A program made the translations under genes and the position numbers. 51,529 nucleotides of DNA, from contig CAJURF010000017.1 in assembly GCA_910588825.1 (NCBI GenBank), positions 1 through 51,529 on the forward strand. The letters are read 5' to 3'. Below, one piece after another: positions 25,170-33,945 of this stretch (positions are counted from its first letter, which is position 1; every line of letters begins with the position of its first letter). The notes beneath the pieces were generated by a model, which saw only the letters and a list, made by a program, of their open reading frames with translations, was not told where the DNA came from and searched no databases. Source of the stretch: an uncultured Lachnospiraceae bacterium. GTDB taxonomy: Bacteria > Bacillota > Clostridia > Lachnospirales > Lachnospiraceae.

Positions 25170-25988
25170 ATGAGATTTGATTTACATTGCCATACAAGCA
25201 ACGGCTCTCTGGATGGGAGAATTGATATAGAGGATTATGTGCGTCTCCTCAGGCAGAAGGGATTTGATGGGATGCTGGTCACTGACCACAATACGTATAA
25301 TGGATACCGTGCCTGGAAGAAACTGCACGGAAAGGGCGTGTATGAAGACTTTGTTATATTAAAAGGAATCGAATACGATACCATAGATGCCGGTCATATT
25401 CTGGTCATTATGCCTGATGAGTTAAAACTCCGTATATTGGAAGTGCGGGGGCTTCCGGTGCAGCTTCTGGTGAAGATTGTCCATCGATATGGAGGAATTC
25501 TGGGACCCGCCCATCCTTTTGGGGCCAAGTTTTTAAGTGCCATGTGTTCGGAGAAATTAAAGAGAGATAAAGAGTTGATTCACCAATTTGACTTTGTGGA
25601 GGCTTTTAATACCTGTGAGCTGCCGGAATCTAACCAGAAGGCTGGTGAACTGGCCAGAAAATATCAAAAGCCAGCATTTGGCGGTTCCGATTCTCATAAA
25701 AAGCAGTATGTGGGAACCGCGTACACAGATATCAATTATGATATTCGAAACTGCAATGATTTTATCTATGCGGTAAAGAACGGGTATGTGGTGGGCTGCG
25801 GAGGCCAGGAGCGGGAGCCGGTGAGACAGCATCCGGCGTGGAATCTGGTGCCTGTGGGGACAGCCTGGAAAGTATATAATCGCAGCCTGGCTGTCCTGAA
25901 GTCCCACAAGCGGAAAGTAAAAATACAGGAGATTTTTGATATGAATAAGATGCGCTCTGCCCGGGAGCTTATAAAATCTCATAAGTAG
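25170..25988 (+). CDS. PHP-domain phosphoesterase
   Basis: PHP proteins are metal-dependent phosphoesterases related to histidinol phosphatase and polymerase exonuclease domains. The motifs are clear: DLHCHTS (His6, His8), VTDHNTY (Asp39, His40), GPAHPFGAKF, and FGGSDSHK. 272 residues, no signal peptide. The substrate may be a nucleotide or sugar phosphate; the sequence does not tell. The C-terminal 60 residues are basic and outside the domain. AAAAAGGCGG precedes the ATG. It ends 17 bases from the convergent phosphatase gene and has no visible terminator. Confidence 0.88.
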   Translation: MRFDLHCHTSNGSLDGRIDIEDYVRLLRQKGFDGMLVTDHNTYNGYRAWKKLHGKGVYEDFVILKGIEYDTIDAGHILVIMPDELKLRILEVRGLPVQLLVKIVHRYGGILGPAHPFGAKFLSAMCSEKLKRDKELIHQFDFVEAFNTCELPESNQKAGELARKYQKPAFGGSDSHKKQYVGTAYTDINYDIRNCNDFIYAVKNGYVVGCGGQEREPVRQHPAWNLVPVGTAWKVYNRSLAVLKSHKRKVKIQEIFDMNKMRSARELIKSHK

Positions 25989-26005
25989 TGTGGAAATACA
26001 TGAAA

Positions 26006-27181
26006 TCAATAATAGGTGATTGTTACCGTTTTGTTCATCTGTTCCATCAATTCTTTCAAATGCTCTGCCAGCTGGTTTCTAGCGTGGAGATGAAAGGCCA
26101 GATTCGGGTTCAGGTGCGCGGCGTTGACGGCGGTGCCCAGGATAATCTCCATGTCAGTGCAGTCTTCGATTAAAATCTTGGCAATCATGGCACCGCCGTT
26201 ATTTTCATCTAACTGATTGTAGAAGGATTCGTCCAAGTCTTCATCAGAGGCATACTTTTCCAGCAGTTTTAATGTGTGGCTTAAAGTGATAACTCCTTCT
26301 GTGGTCAGGTCGATTCCCTCAATATGGGCAATGGGAGGGATGTTGGGGTCCAGCGGACCCGGTTCGGCAGTGATGGGTTTGTCGAGAATGCGGGCTGTGA
26401 TTTCAGAGCTGGTTCCTCCGCTGACAATGCGGTATGCCTCTCCCGCCATGAGATGTCTTACCGCCTTCTCGTCGTCTTCGGGACTTTTGGGCGGCCCGGT
26501 CATTAATTTCACCAACTTCTTTTTCGAAATTTTCATAACAGCTATGGTGGTGTCGTCTCCCGGACGCCCCTCATATAATTCATCACATCCCTGGCTCAGC
26601 AAAGTGGCAAGCCGGGCGGCTGAGTGGGCGGTTCTGGCAGTTTTTACTGTGTAGCTGGACATATTTTCCCATGTCCAGTCCAGGTTAAACAGGTCACCGG
26701 GACCGGCATAGATGGTTCCGTCGCTGACCAATACAAAGGCATCTCCTTCTTTTACCTGAAAACGGTACTCGTTAATGTTTTTTCCCTCGATTTCCCGGAT
26801 ATTTTTGGGGATTGGAATCAGTGCCCCGTCCCGGACAAAGATGCAGGAGGGATTGTCGTATTCTACTAGATAGGCCTGGCCGTTGTCGAATACCTGGAGA
26901 ATGCTGAAAGTGGCATAGGCAATCTGGCGTTCCTGACAGACGGGCAGAGTTTTGGCCACGGTTTTGACACAGTCTTCCAGAGATGCCCCATTTAAAAACA
27001 TGGTTCCCAAAATCTTTGATGTGAGGGTGGCCAGTATATTGGCTTTTACCCCGCTGCCCATGCCGTCGGCCAGAATCAGAATATGGGAATTGTCTGTGTG
27101 AAGCATCTCCACTTTATCCCCGCATAATTCTTCATTTTTTTTATTCAGGCTTTTATAAGCCATTTCTACACGGATACTCAT
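26006..27181 (-). CDS. SpoIIE/PP2C-type serine/threonine phosphatase
   Basis: The N-terminal 215 residues are a PP2C/SpoIIE phosphatase domain: ILADGMGSG (Asp39, metal site), FVLVSDGTIYAGPG and PGDDTTIAVMKI. The C-terminal 175 residues (about 220-391) form an extension that I do not recognise; it is acidic and helix-rich near the end. There is no membrane segment, unlike sporulation SpoIIE. It lies 15 bases downstream of the sensory-type hydrogenase gene on the same strand, so the two are probably one operon. In Ruminococcus albus, sensory hydrogenase genes are known to sit with kinase and phosphatase genes. A hydrogen-responsive signalling role is inferred. Confidence 0.88.
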   Translation of the reverse strand: MSIRVEMAYKSLNKKNEELCGDKVEMLHTDNSHILILADGMGSGVKANILATLTSKILGTMFLNGASLEDCVKTVAKTLPVCQERQIAYATFSILQVFDNGQAYLVEYDNPSCIFVRDGALIPIPKNIREIEGKNINEYRFQVKEGDAFVLVSDGTIYAGPGDLFNLDWTWENMSSYTVKTARTAHSAARLATLLSQGCDELYEGRPGDDTTIAVMKISKKKLVKLMTGPPKSPEDDEKAVRHLMAGEAYRIVSGGTSSEITARILDKPITAEPGPLDPNIPPIAHIEGIDLTTEGVITLSHTLKLLEKYASDEDLDESFYNQLDENNGGAMIAKILIEDCTDMEIILGTAVNAAHLNPNLAFHLHARNQLAEHLKELMEQMNKTVTITYY

Positions 27182-27196
27182 CTTTATTCATCCCCA

Positions 27197-28906
27197 CTAT
27201 TCATCGTCCAGAAGCGTTTTACAGATGTTGTTCAATGTTACTTTTGTCTCAGCAGTGGTTTCCCCCAGAAGGCCCGCAATCTGCTGTGCAACAGTCATCT
27301 GCTTATCGATTACTTTTTGTGCAAGATCTACGGTTTCCAGTTTCTTTGCATATTCCTGTCTGGCAGCCTCTTCTTCTTTGGTGATATCGATTAAGATTGC
27401 CAGGACCGAGTCCTCCTTCTTCATGTAGACCAGTCTTATCATAGCGGTAAACTCATATTCCGGAAATTCCATTTTCTTGCTGGCCACATGCTGCTTATTC
27501 TCGAAAGCCCATTCAAAATCATCGGTATCCATCAATTCAAAAAGGTTGGTCTCCAGAGCTTCCTTACGCGTGATATGAAAGTGCTTCTCGGCGGCAGCGG
27601 AGAACTCGTGGATATTCAAGTCTCTGTCCACAATGATGGTCATATTTGGAGAGGCATCCAGAACCGTGTTGGACAGGGACTGGGCACGTTCACTCATATA
27701 AGGGATGCACATGGACAGTTCTGCTTTTCCATGAAATACAGCGATGGCCTTTTCGCGGCAGCTGTGGTAGCCGCATGCGCCGCAGTTTAACTCATCTTCT
27801 TTTGAATACTTTCCGGTTTTGGACAGGATATGCCGAAGCTGTTCTTCCGAAGGCGTCTCTGTCCGGTTCAGCTTATTCTGGAACGTTTTTTCAATGGTAA
27901 AGTCAGAAGTGTCAAAGTCTAGGAGCTGCTCCTCAGCGGGCAGTACTTTTACCGCTTCCTCCAGTTCTACCCTTGACTGGAATCTCGCAAGCTTGGTATT
28001 GCCTGTCATGGGGCCCTGAATACAGCCGCCTTCACAGGCGCTCATTTCAATGAAACAGTGAGAAAGTCTGCCGGATAACAGATTTTCACAGAGATCCATA
28101 CAGTTGCCAAGACCGTCCACTGCAAATTTCCGGTAAGTCTCCGGACGGGGTACATCAGAAGAATTGACGGAAGTAATAATGCCGCCGGTGATGGGGTACA
28201 GCCTGTTTACGTGGGGATTGAATCCGGAAATTGGCAGGGGTTTGCAGAATTTCACCTGGATATCTTCGTCGCGGAGCCATCTCTTGAGTTCATGAAAATT
28301 GAGGACAGCGTCTACAGCCGTGTGGTCAGCGGCTTCGGCTTTCTTAGAGATACAGGGTCCGATAAAAACCACTTTCACATCATCGCCATACTCCTGTTTC
28401 AGCATCTGGGCATGGGCGGCCATAGGGGAAATAACAGGGGCAAGATAAGGAATCAGGGCGGGGTAGTAGGTTTCCACCAGGAGATTGACGCTGGGACAGC
28501 AGGTGGTTATGATATTTCTCATAGTTTTTTCTTCCAGCAGTCTTTGGTATTCCCGGGTGACCAAGGCGGCTCCTTCAGCAGTTTCACGGATATAATCAAA
28601 TCCCAGGTACTGAAGCGCGCTTATCACCTGTCCCGGGTCATGGAAGTGAAACAGGCTTCGGTATGAGGGAGCCAGAGAAACCGCTATTTTCTCACCGGAC
28701 TCAAGCCAGCTCTTTACTTTATGCAGGTCGCTGAAGTAGATTTTGGCGTCCTGGGGACATTCATTCAGGCAGTCGCCGCAGAGGATGCAGGAATCTGTCA
28801 TGATCTGGGCCTGCTGGTTTTTGATCGTGACAGCCTTCACTGCGCATACCCGGACACAGCGGTAACAGTGGCCGCATTTGGCGGGTTTGAAATCAATTAT
28901 TTTCAT
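27197..28906 (-). CDS. Sensory-type [FeFe] hydrogenase (HydS-like) with ferredoxin and PAS domains
   Basis: Domains in order: two 4Fe-4S clusters (Cys11/14/17/21 and Cys40/43/46/50); an H-cluster domain with TTCCPS (Cys136), GPCISKK (Cys185) and ACEGGCIQGP (Cys291, Cys295); a further Fe-S motif CGACGYHSC (375-383, plus Cys400); and a PAS domain from about residue 411, with a short coiled segment at the end. The H-cluster motifs deviate from catalytic enzymes (TSC-PGW, MPC, GGGQP), a mark of the group C sensory hydrogenases. The start is ATG 28906 behind a GAGGT site; a GTG at 28921 precedes it. It probably senses H2 or redox state and signals through the adjacent phosphatase. Confidence 0.87.
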   Translation of the reverse strand: MKIIDFKPAKCGHCYRCVRVCAVKAVTIKNQQAQIMTDSCILCGDCLNECPQDAKIYFSDLHKVKSWLESGEKIAVSLAPSYRSLFHFHDPGQVISALQYLGFDYIRETAEGAALVTREYQRLLEEKTMRNIITTCCPSVNLLVETYYPALIPYLAPVISPMAAHAQMLKQEYGDDVKVVFIGPCISKKAEAADHTAVDAVLNFHELKRWLRDEDIQVKFCKPLPISGFNPHVNRLYPITGGIITSVNSSDVPRPETYRKFAVDGLGNCMDLCENLLSGRLSHCFIEMSACEGGCIQGPMTGNTKLARFQSRVELEEAVKVLPAEEQLLDFDTSDFTIEKTFQNKLNRTETPSEEQLRHILSKTGKYSKEDELNCGACGYHSCREKAIAVFHGKAELSMCIPYMSERAQSLSNTVLDASPNMTIIVDRDLNIHEFSAAAEKHFHITRKEALETNLFELMDTDDFEWAFENKQHVASKKMEFPEYEFTAMIRLVYMKKEDSVLAILIDITKEEEAARQEYAKKLETVDLAQKVIDKQMTVAQQIAGLLGETTAETKVTLNNICKTLLDDE

Positions 28907-28954
28907 GTGTATGTACCTCACTTGATATTGTGGATATTTATTTACGTCAAGAGT

Positions 28955-28983
28955 ATATTAGCATGAATAGTTATTGATAGCAA
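28955..28983 (-). promoter_or_regulatory. Probable promoter of the sensory hydrogenase-phosphatase pair
   Basis: On the reverse strand TTGCTA (28978-28983) and TAATAT (28955-28960) are separated by 17 bases, about 50 bases upstream of the start. The -10 box is imperfect. Confidence 0.4.
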
Positions 28984-29025
28984 CAATTTTATGGACAGAC
29001 GGGGAGGAAAACTGTAATCTTAAAA

Positions 29026-29054
29026 TTGACTTTTATCATAAATTGGTGTAATAT
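29026..29054 (+). promoter_or_regulatory. Probable promoter of the ATPase/nuclease-like pair
   Basis: TTGACT (29026-29031) and TAATAT (29049-29054) with 17-base spacing lie in the AT-rich region before the ATPase gene. This gives the cassette its own transcription. Confidence 0.5.
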
Positions 29055-29167
29055 TATATGGAAATGTGTGGCAAGTGCCTTTTAAGATGCAAGTATATTC
29101 TTGAAAAAGGGAGAAATCAATGAATTAGTTGATTTTTACCTAATAGATGATGAGAAAGGGAGAGAAA

Positions 29168-30559
29168 ATGGACTTTTGGTTAGGAGTGAAAAATTTTGCA
29201 AAAATTGAAAGTGCTAAAGTGAATATTGATAATTATACTCTTTTAGTGGGGCAAAACAATAGTGGAAAAACTTTTCTCATGCAGTTAATACAAGGCGTGA
29301 GCGAAAAAATTGCTGATTTGGCGGATGCAGATTTTTTGGCCGGCTTGGAATCGGATAAAAATGAGTCGTATAGCAGTTATAGTATTTCAGAAAAAAATAT
29401 TTTTAATCTTGTGAAAAATATTAATAGAAAACTAGACATGGAGAAAGAGAAGATTGTTAAAGATATATTCGGCAAAAATATACCAATTGAAAAACTATAT
29501 ATTGACATTTCAATGGAATGGAATATTATTTACAAAATAATACTGTTTGACGATAACACTAAAGTGAGAGAGCGGATTCAGAAAGAAATGGGGGTTAATC
29601 TGCAGTCCCTTGCAGGATTATTCAGTGAAAAAGGTAAGTGCTGTATTTGGATAAAAGAAAATATAGAGAAAGACGAACAGAGCATTAGGTGGCTGTCTGT
29701 TTCTCCCTCAGAAATGGAAACAACATACATTCTTAAAAGTACATTGAAAAATGTTTTTGAGAAAAATAGTTTATTTCTGCCGGCTTCCAGGACGGGACTA
29801 ATGCTTCTATATCGTGAATTTTTTGCGAATAAAACAGATAATATGATTTCATACAAAGCGGAAGGGGATTGGTTTGTTGAAGATGGAACACTTTCAGGTA
29901 ACTTCACACAGCCTATCTATGAATTTTTACGTTTTTTGCAGACATATATGGAGGATGATGCAGGCAAAGAGCGTCTAAAAAAGGAATTAATATTTTTTGA
30001 AGAAAGATTAATTGAAGGACATATAGAAGCCCACAAACAGGGTTCCTTTTCTTATAGGACAGAATCGGGGGAAAAGATACCCATGTATTTAACATCTTCT
30101 ATGATAAACGAAGTTGTTCCGATAGCATTGGCTGTGACAAGCAAACGGAGGTATAGGAGGCTTATTATAGATGAAATTGAAGCCAGCCTGCATCCGGAAA
30201 AGCAGCTGGCGCTGGCGTTGTTTTTGAATCGGCTTAGCAATAAAGGGATTAAATTAATTTTAAGCACTCATAGTGACACATTTGTATCCAAAGTAAATAA
30301 TCTGTACCTGTTGTCTGAATATGTGCAGCATAGTAAGGATTATGAGGCTGTTGGAAAGTTTGATTTGGAGAAAGAAGATTTGATTCATCCTTCAAAGCTA
30401 TATGTATATGAATTCGAAAATCAGCCCAATGGGAAAAGCATTGTTAAAGAAATTGAGGGGAACTCAAAAACAGGGTTTCAGTTTGATTTGTTTACAGATT
30501 CAGCGATGAAGCTTTATAGTGAAGCATTGAACTTAGGAGAAATGCAGCAAGATGATTAG
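29168..30559 (+). CDS. AAA15/OLD-like ATPase, candidate defence gene
   Basis: This is an ABC/SMC-type ATPase of 463 residues. Walker A is GQNNSGKT (28-35) right after the N-terminal strands, Walker B is LIIDEIEASLHP (Asp335, Glu336), and the H-loop is STHSD (366-370). The intervening 300 residues are mostly helical, like the coiled arms of AAA15 proteins. No TOPRIM nuclease domain follows, unlike full OLD proteins. ATG 29168 has AAGGGAGAG upstream; an ATG at 29147 is in frame but less likely. It overlaps the next gene by 8 bases. Composition is clearly more AT-rich than its neighbours, which suggests transfer. ATPases of this kind act as sensors in several anti-phage systems. Confidence 0.85.
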   Translation: MDFWLGVKNFAKIESAKVNIDNYTLLVGQNNSGKTFLMQLIQGVSEKIADLADADFLAGLESDKNESYSSYSISEKNIFNLVKNINRKLDMEKEKIVKDIFGKNIPIEKLYIDISMEWNIIYKIILFDDNTKVRERIQKEMGVNLQSLAGLFSEKGKCCIWIKENIEKDEQSIRWLSVSPSEMETTYILKSTLKNVFEKNSLFLPASRTGLMLLYREFFANKTDNMISYKAEGDWFVEDGTLSGNFTQPIYEFLRFLQTYMEDDAGKERLKKELIFFEERLIEGHIEAHKQGSFSYRTESGEKIPMYLTSSMINEVVPIALAVTSKRRYRRLIIDEIEASLHPEKQLALALFLNRLSNKGIKLILSTHSDTFVSKVNNLYLLSEYVQHSKDYEAVGKFDLEKEDLIHPSKLYVYEFENQPNGKSIVKEIEGNSKTGFQFDLFTDSAMKLYSEALNLGEMQQDD

Positions 30560-31271
30560 TATAAATTGTAAACCGTATGAAGGATTCTATAGAAAAAACG
30601 TATTATACAAAATAAATGATGCCTGCACTGTTTCTTTCAGGGAAGAACATGAGACTGGAAAGTTGGAACGGGTAAATCTAGTATATGATTTGGAGCATCA
30701 TCAATACGGTTTGTTTGCACATGAGTTTAGAAATCCGGTTGTGCGTAAGGAAGGATGTAAAACGGCAGATGTTTTGGCGTGTGTGGTAGATGAAACTCAG
30801 AAAAAAATTCATACAATTATTTTTGATGTAAAAAGTGATATATCCGCATTTAGTGATGATTTGCTGAGAAATGAGTCCCTGTTAACTGCAATAAAAAATG
30901 TGAAGAAGTTTATTTGTCAAATTCATGATGAAATATTGCATAAAAATGGATTTATGCTGTATTATAGCGATGAAGGATTTTCAGAGGAGGAAACAATAGG
31001 GATTGTCACTGAAAGTTTTGAAAAAGAGAAGTTTGCTGCCGCAGCAGATTTGTTGGAACAACTGTTATCAGATAAAAATATTTTAATTTCCGAATTAACA
31101 GATCTTAAATTGAAGAATAATCTCAGACCGTATGCAAGAGAAGTTGAATGCTTGAGGGATTTTTCAGAAGAGAAAGTGACGATTTCAGGCAGGTTGTATG
31201 ATCTGCAGATATTTCTATTAGAAAAAATTTCGGAACAAGAGTCGGCGGCTTTGATTAAAGTGGCTTTGTAG
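30552..31271 (+). CDS. Unknown protein with a possible PD-(D/E)XK nuclease motif
   Basis: I do not recognise a family for this 239-residue protein. It overlaps the upstream ATPase by 8 bases, so the two are translationally coupled and probably act together. Residues 70-96 read like a PD-(D/E)XK core: Asp73 after a strand, then hydrophobic HTIIFDVKSD with Asp92 and Lys94. The rest, from about 100, is predicted helical. If right, it is the effector nuclease of an ATPase-nuclease pair. The motif is short and could be chance. AT-rich composition matches the ATPase gene. Confidence 0.6.
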   Translation: MISINCKPYEGFYRKNVLYKINDACTVSFREEHETGKLERVNLVYDLEHHQYGLFAHEFRNPVVRKEGCKTADVLACVVDETQKKIHTIIFDVKSDISAFSDDLLRNESLLTAIKNVKKFICQIHDEILHKNGFMLYYSDEGFSEEETIGIVTESFEKEKFAAAADLLEQLLSDKNILISELTDLKLKNNLRPYAREVECLRDFSEEKVTISGRLYDLQIFLLEKISEQESAALIKVAL

Positions 31272-31392
31272 TATGAACTATAATGGCTAGACAGGTAATT
31301 ATGGAGCGTGTTTGAGTTTGGTTACGGGCAGATTCATCAATAATTTTTGTGGAGATAATGAATGCAATTGAACATAATTTACAAAAAATTAA

Positions 31393-31421
31393 TTGAAATA
31401 AAGACAATTATGTGCTATACT
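31393..31421 (+). promoter_or_regulatory. sigma-A promoter of hydCBA
   Basis: TTGAAA (31393-31398) and TATACT (31416-31421) have 17-base spacing. Downstream, ACATTAG near 31427 and CTAAATGT near 31451 form an imperfect inverted repeat around the likely transcription start, a possible operator. Confidence 0.7.
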
Positions 31422-31479
31422 CAACATACATTAGTCATTATAGTTCTACACTAAATGTCAGGAGGTATTAAAGAAAAGA

Positions 31480-31974
31480 ATGAGTATGGTGAAAAAGACT
31501 GTTCCATTCGAAGGGACAAAAGAGCAGGAAGAACAACTGCTCCAGGTGATTAAAGCGCATAAGGGTCAAAAAGGTGCCTTGATGCCGGTTATGCAGCAGG
31601 CACAGGATATCTATGGCTATCTTCCCATTGAAGTGCAGAAAATCATTTCTGATGAGATGGATATACCTATGGAAAAAATTTACGGTGTTGCTACCTTCTA
31701 TGCACAGTTCGCACTGCAGCCGAAAGGAAAATATCGTATTTCTGTATGTTTGGGAACCGCATGTTACGTGAAAGGCTCTGGCAAAATTTACGAGAAACTT
31801 CAGGAATTATTACAGATTCAAGGCGGAGAATGTACATTGGACGGAAAATTCTCACTGGATGCCTGCCGCTGTGTAGGTGCCTGTGGTCTTGCTCCCGTTA
31901 TGATGATCAACGACGACGTACATGGACGTCTTACTCCAGATGAGGTGCAGGGTATCTTAGAGAAATACGAATAG
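31480..31974 (+). CDS. hydC: Electron-bifurcating hydrogenase, NuoE-like 2Fe-2S subunit
   Basis: HydC is the small subunit of the trimeric HydABC complex. It is a 164-residue thioredoxin-like ferredoxin with 2Fe-2S ligands Cys90, Cys95, Cys131 and Cys135 (CLGTAC and CRCVGAC). The N-terminal helical part (ALMPVMQQAQDIYGYLP) is conserved in NuoE. An AGGAGG site lies 14 bases upstream, rather far; a purine tract AAAGAAAAG is closer, and ATG 31486 is an alternative start. It is followed by hydB and hydA. Confidence 0.94.
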   Translation: MSMVKKTVPFEGTKEQEEQLLQVIKAHKGQKGALMPVMQQAQDIYGYLPIEVQKIISDEMDIPMEKIYGVATFYAQFALQPKGKYRISVCLGTACYVKGSGKIYEKLQELLQIQGGECTLDGKFSLDACRCVGACGLAPVMMINDDVHGRLTPDEVQGILEKYE

Positions 31975-32044
31975 ACCGCAGTGGGTGAAATATGAGCATG
32001 CAATGCGGCGGATTGTGAATATTCGCAAAAGGAGGAAATAGTTT

Positions 32045-33925
32045 ATGAAATCCCTTGAGGAATTAAATGCGATACGAGATAAAGCAAAGGGCCAGATTAC
32101 TTTAAGGCTGGATGAAGAAGGCCATAAGGCTGGCGGGGCATATCGCACACATGTACTGGTATGCGGTGGAACTGGCTGTACTTCTTCAGGAAGTATGCAG
32201 ATTATTGATAAATTAAAAGAAGAGATTGAGAAAAACAATCTTTCCAATGATGTAAGTGTTGTGATGACTGGATGTCATGGATTGTGTGCACTGGGACCGA
32301 TCATGATTGTATATCCGGAGGGAGCTTTCTATTCCATGGTGAATGTGGATGATATTCCGGAGATCGTTTCCGAGCATCTGGCAAAAGGCAATGTTGTTAC
32401 CCGTCTGCTCTATGATGAGACAGTAACAGATGAAGGCCTGAAATCCATGCATGAGACAAACTTCTATAAGAAACAGCACAGGGTTGCTCTTAGAAACTGC
32501 GGTTTGATCAATCCTGAAGTCGTAGAAGAATACATAGCCCGTGACGGTTACCAGGCACTGGCAAAAGTTCTGAAAGAAATGTCCCGTGACGATGTGGTTC
32601 AATGTCTCCTTGACAGTGGACTGAGAGGCCGTGGAGGCGGTGGATTCCCCACTGGAAGAAAATGGCAGCTGGCCATGGGTAACGAGGCAGATCAGAAGTA
32701 TGTATGCTGTAACGCCGACGAAGGTGACCCGGGTGCATTTATGGACCGTTCCGTATTGGAAGGCGATCCCCACGTTGTATTAGAGGCTATGGCAATTGCC
32801 GGTTATGTAATCGGGGCAAACCAGGGCTATATTTATGTGCGTGCGGAGTATCCCATCGCTATTGACCGTCTGGAAATCGCTATCAAACAGGCGAGAGAAC
32901 TGGGCGTATTAGGAAAAGATATTTTCGGAACAGGCTTTGACTTTGATATTGACCTGAGACTGGGCGCAGGCGCGTTTGTCTGCGGTGAAGAGACTGCTCT
33001 TATGACTTCTATTGAAGGAAACAGAGGCGAGCCTCATCCACGTCCTCCATTCCCGGCTGTAAAAGGTCTGTGGGAAAAACCAACTATCCTGAACAACGTG
33101 GAAACTTACGCAAATATTCCACAGATTATCTTAAAGGGTGCAGACTGGTTTGCAGGCATGGGTACTGAGAAATCCAAAGGTACCAAGGTATTTGCACTGG
33201 GTGGTAAAGTAAACAACGTAGGTCTTGTGGAAATTCCCATGGGAACCACACTGCGTGAAATCGTTGAGGAAATCGGCGGCGGTATCCCAGGCGGAAAGAA
33301 ATTCAAAGCTGCACAGACCGGCGGACCTTCCGGCGGATGTATCTCAGCTGAGAATTACGATATCCCCATTGACTATGATAATCTGATTGCTATCGGTTCC
33401 ATGATGGGTTCCGGTGGTCTGATCGTTATGGACGAAGATGACTGTATGGTAGATATTGCCAAATTCTTCCTGGAATTTACAGTAGATGAGTCCTGCGGTA
33501 AATGTACACCATGCCGTATCGGTACCACCCGTCTGCTGGAGCTGCTGACAAAGATCACAGAGGGTAAGGCAACTTTGGAAGATTTGGACAAGATCGAAGA
33601 AATTGCCTCCTATATGAAACAGAACGCTCTGTGTGCACTTGGACAGACTGCAGCGAACCCGGTATTATCTACTCTGAAGAACTTTAGGGATGAATATGTT
33701 GCCCATATTGTTGACAAGAAATGTCCTGCAGGAGTATGTAAGTCCCTGTTGACATACAGCATTGATCCCGAGAAATGTAAGGGATGTCGTGCATGTGCTA
33801 AGAATTGTCCTGCGGATGCTATCACTGGCGAGAAGAAACAGCCTCATGAAATTGATGTGAACAAGTGTCTGAAGTGCGGCGTATGTATGTCTAAGTGTAA
33901 ATTCGATGCAATCGTAAGGAAATAA
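32045..33925 (+). CDS. hydB: Electron-bifurcating hydrogenase, NuoF-like flavin/NAD(P) subunit
   Basis: HydB binds FMN and NAD(P) and is where electrons are split or joined between NAD(P)H and ferredoxin. Domains in order: an N-terminal thioredoxin-like 2Fe-2S domain (CGGTGCTSSG, GCHGLCALGP); the NuoF core with GLRGRGGGGFPTGRKW and CNADEGDPGAFMDR; a 4Fe-4S site (SCGKCTPCRIGTTR); and two C-terminal 4Fe-4S clusters (CKGCRACAKNCPADA, CLKCGVCMSKCKFDA). 626 residues is typical. AAAGGAGG precedes the ATG. Whether the nucleotide is NAD or NADP cannot be read from sequence. Codon bias is strong. Confidence 0.95.
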   Translation: MKSLEELNAIRDKAKGQITLRLDEEGHKAGGAYRTHVLVCGGTGCTSSGSMQIIDKLKEEIEKNNLSNDVSVVMTGCHGLCALGPIMIVYPEGAFYSMVNVDDIPEIVSEHLAKGNVVTRLLYDETVTDEGLKSMHETNFYKKQHRVALRNCGLINPEVVEEYIARDGYQALAKVLKEMSRDDVVQCLLDSGLRGRGGGGFPTGRKWQLAMGNEADQKYVCCNADEGDPGAFMDRSVLEGDPHVVLEAMAIAGYVIGANQGYIYVRAEYPIAIDRLEIAIKQARELGVLGKDIFGTGFDFDIDLRLGAGAFVCGEETALMTSIEGNRGEPHPRPPFPAVKGLWEKPTILNNVETYANIPQIILKGADWFAGMGTEKSKGTKVFALGGKVNNVGLVEIPMGTTLREIVEEIGGGIPGGKKFKAAQTGGPSGGCISAENYDIPIDYDNLIAIGSMMGSGGLIVMDEDDCMVDIAKFFLEFTVDESCGKCTPCRIGTTRLLELLTKITEGKATLEDLDKIEEIASYMKQNALCALGQTAANPVLSTLKNFRDEYVAHIVDKKCPAGVCKSLLTYSIDPEKCKGCRACAKNCPADAITGEKKQPHEIDVNKCLKCGVCMSKCKFDAIVRK

Positions 33926-33945
33926 AAGGGAGGATAGTACAAATT

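Noticed and set aside
31365..31400. Possible Rex redox-repressor site before hydC
   Set aside because: TTGAACATAATTTACAA only loosely resembles TTGTTAA-N4-TTAACAA; both half-sites mismatch.
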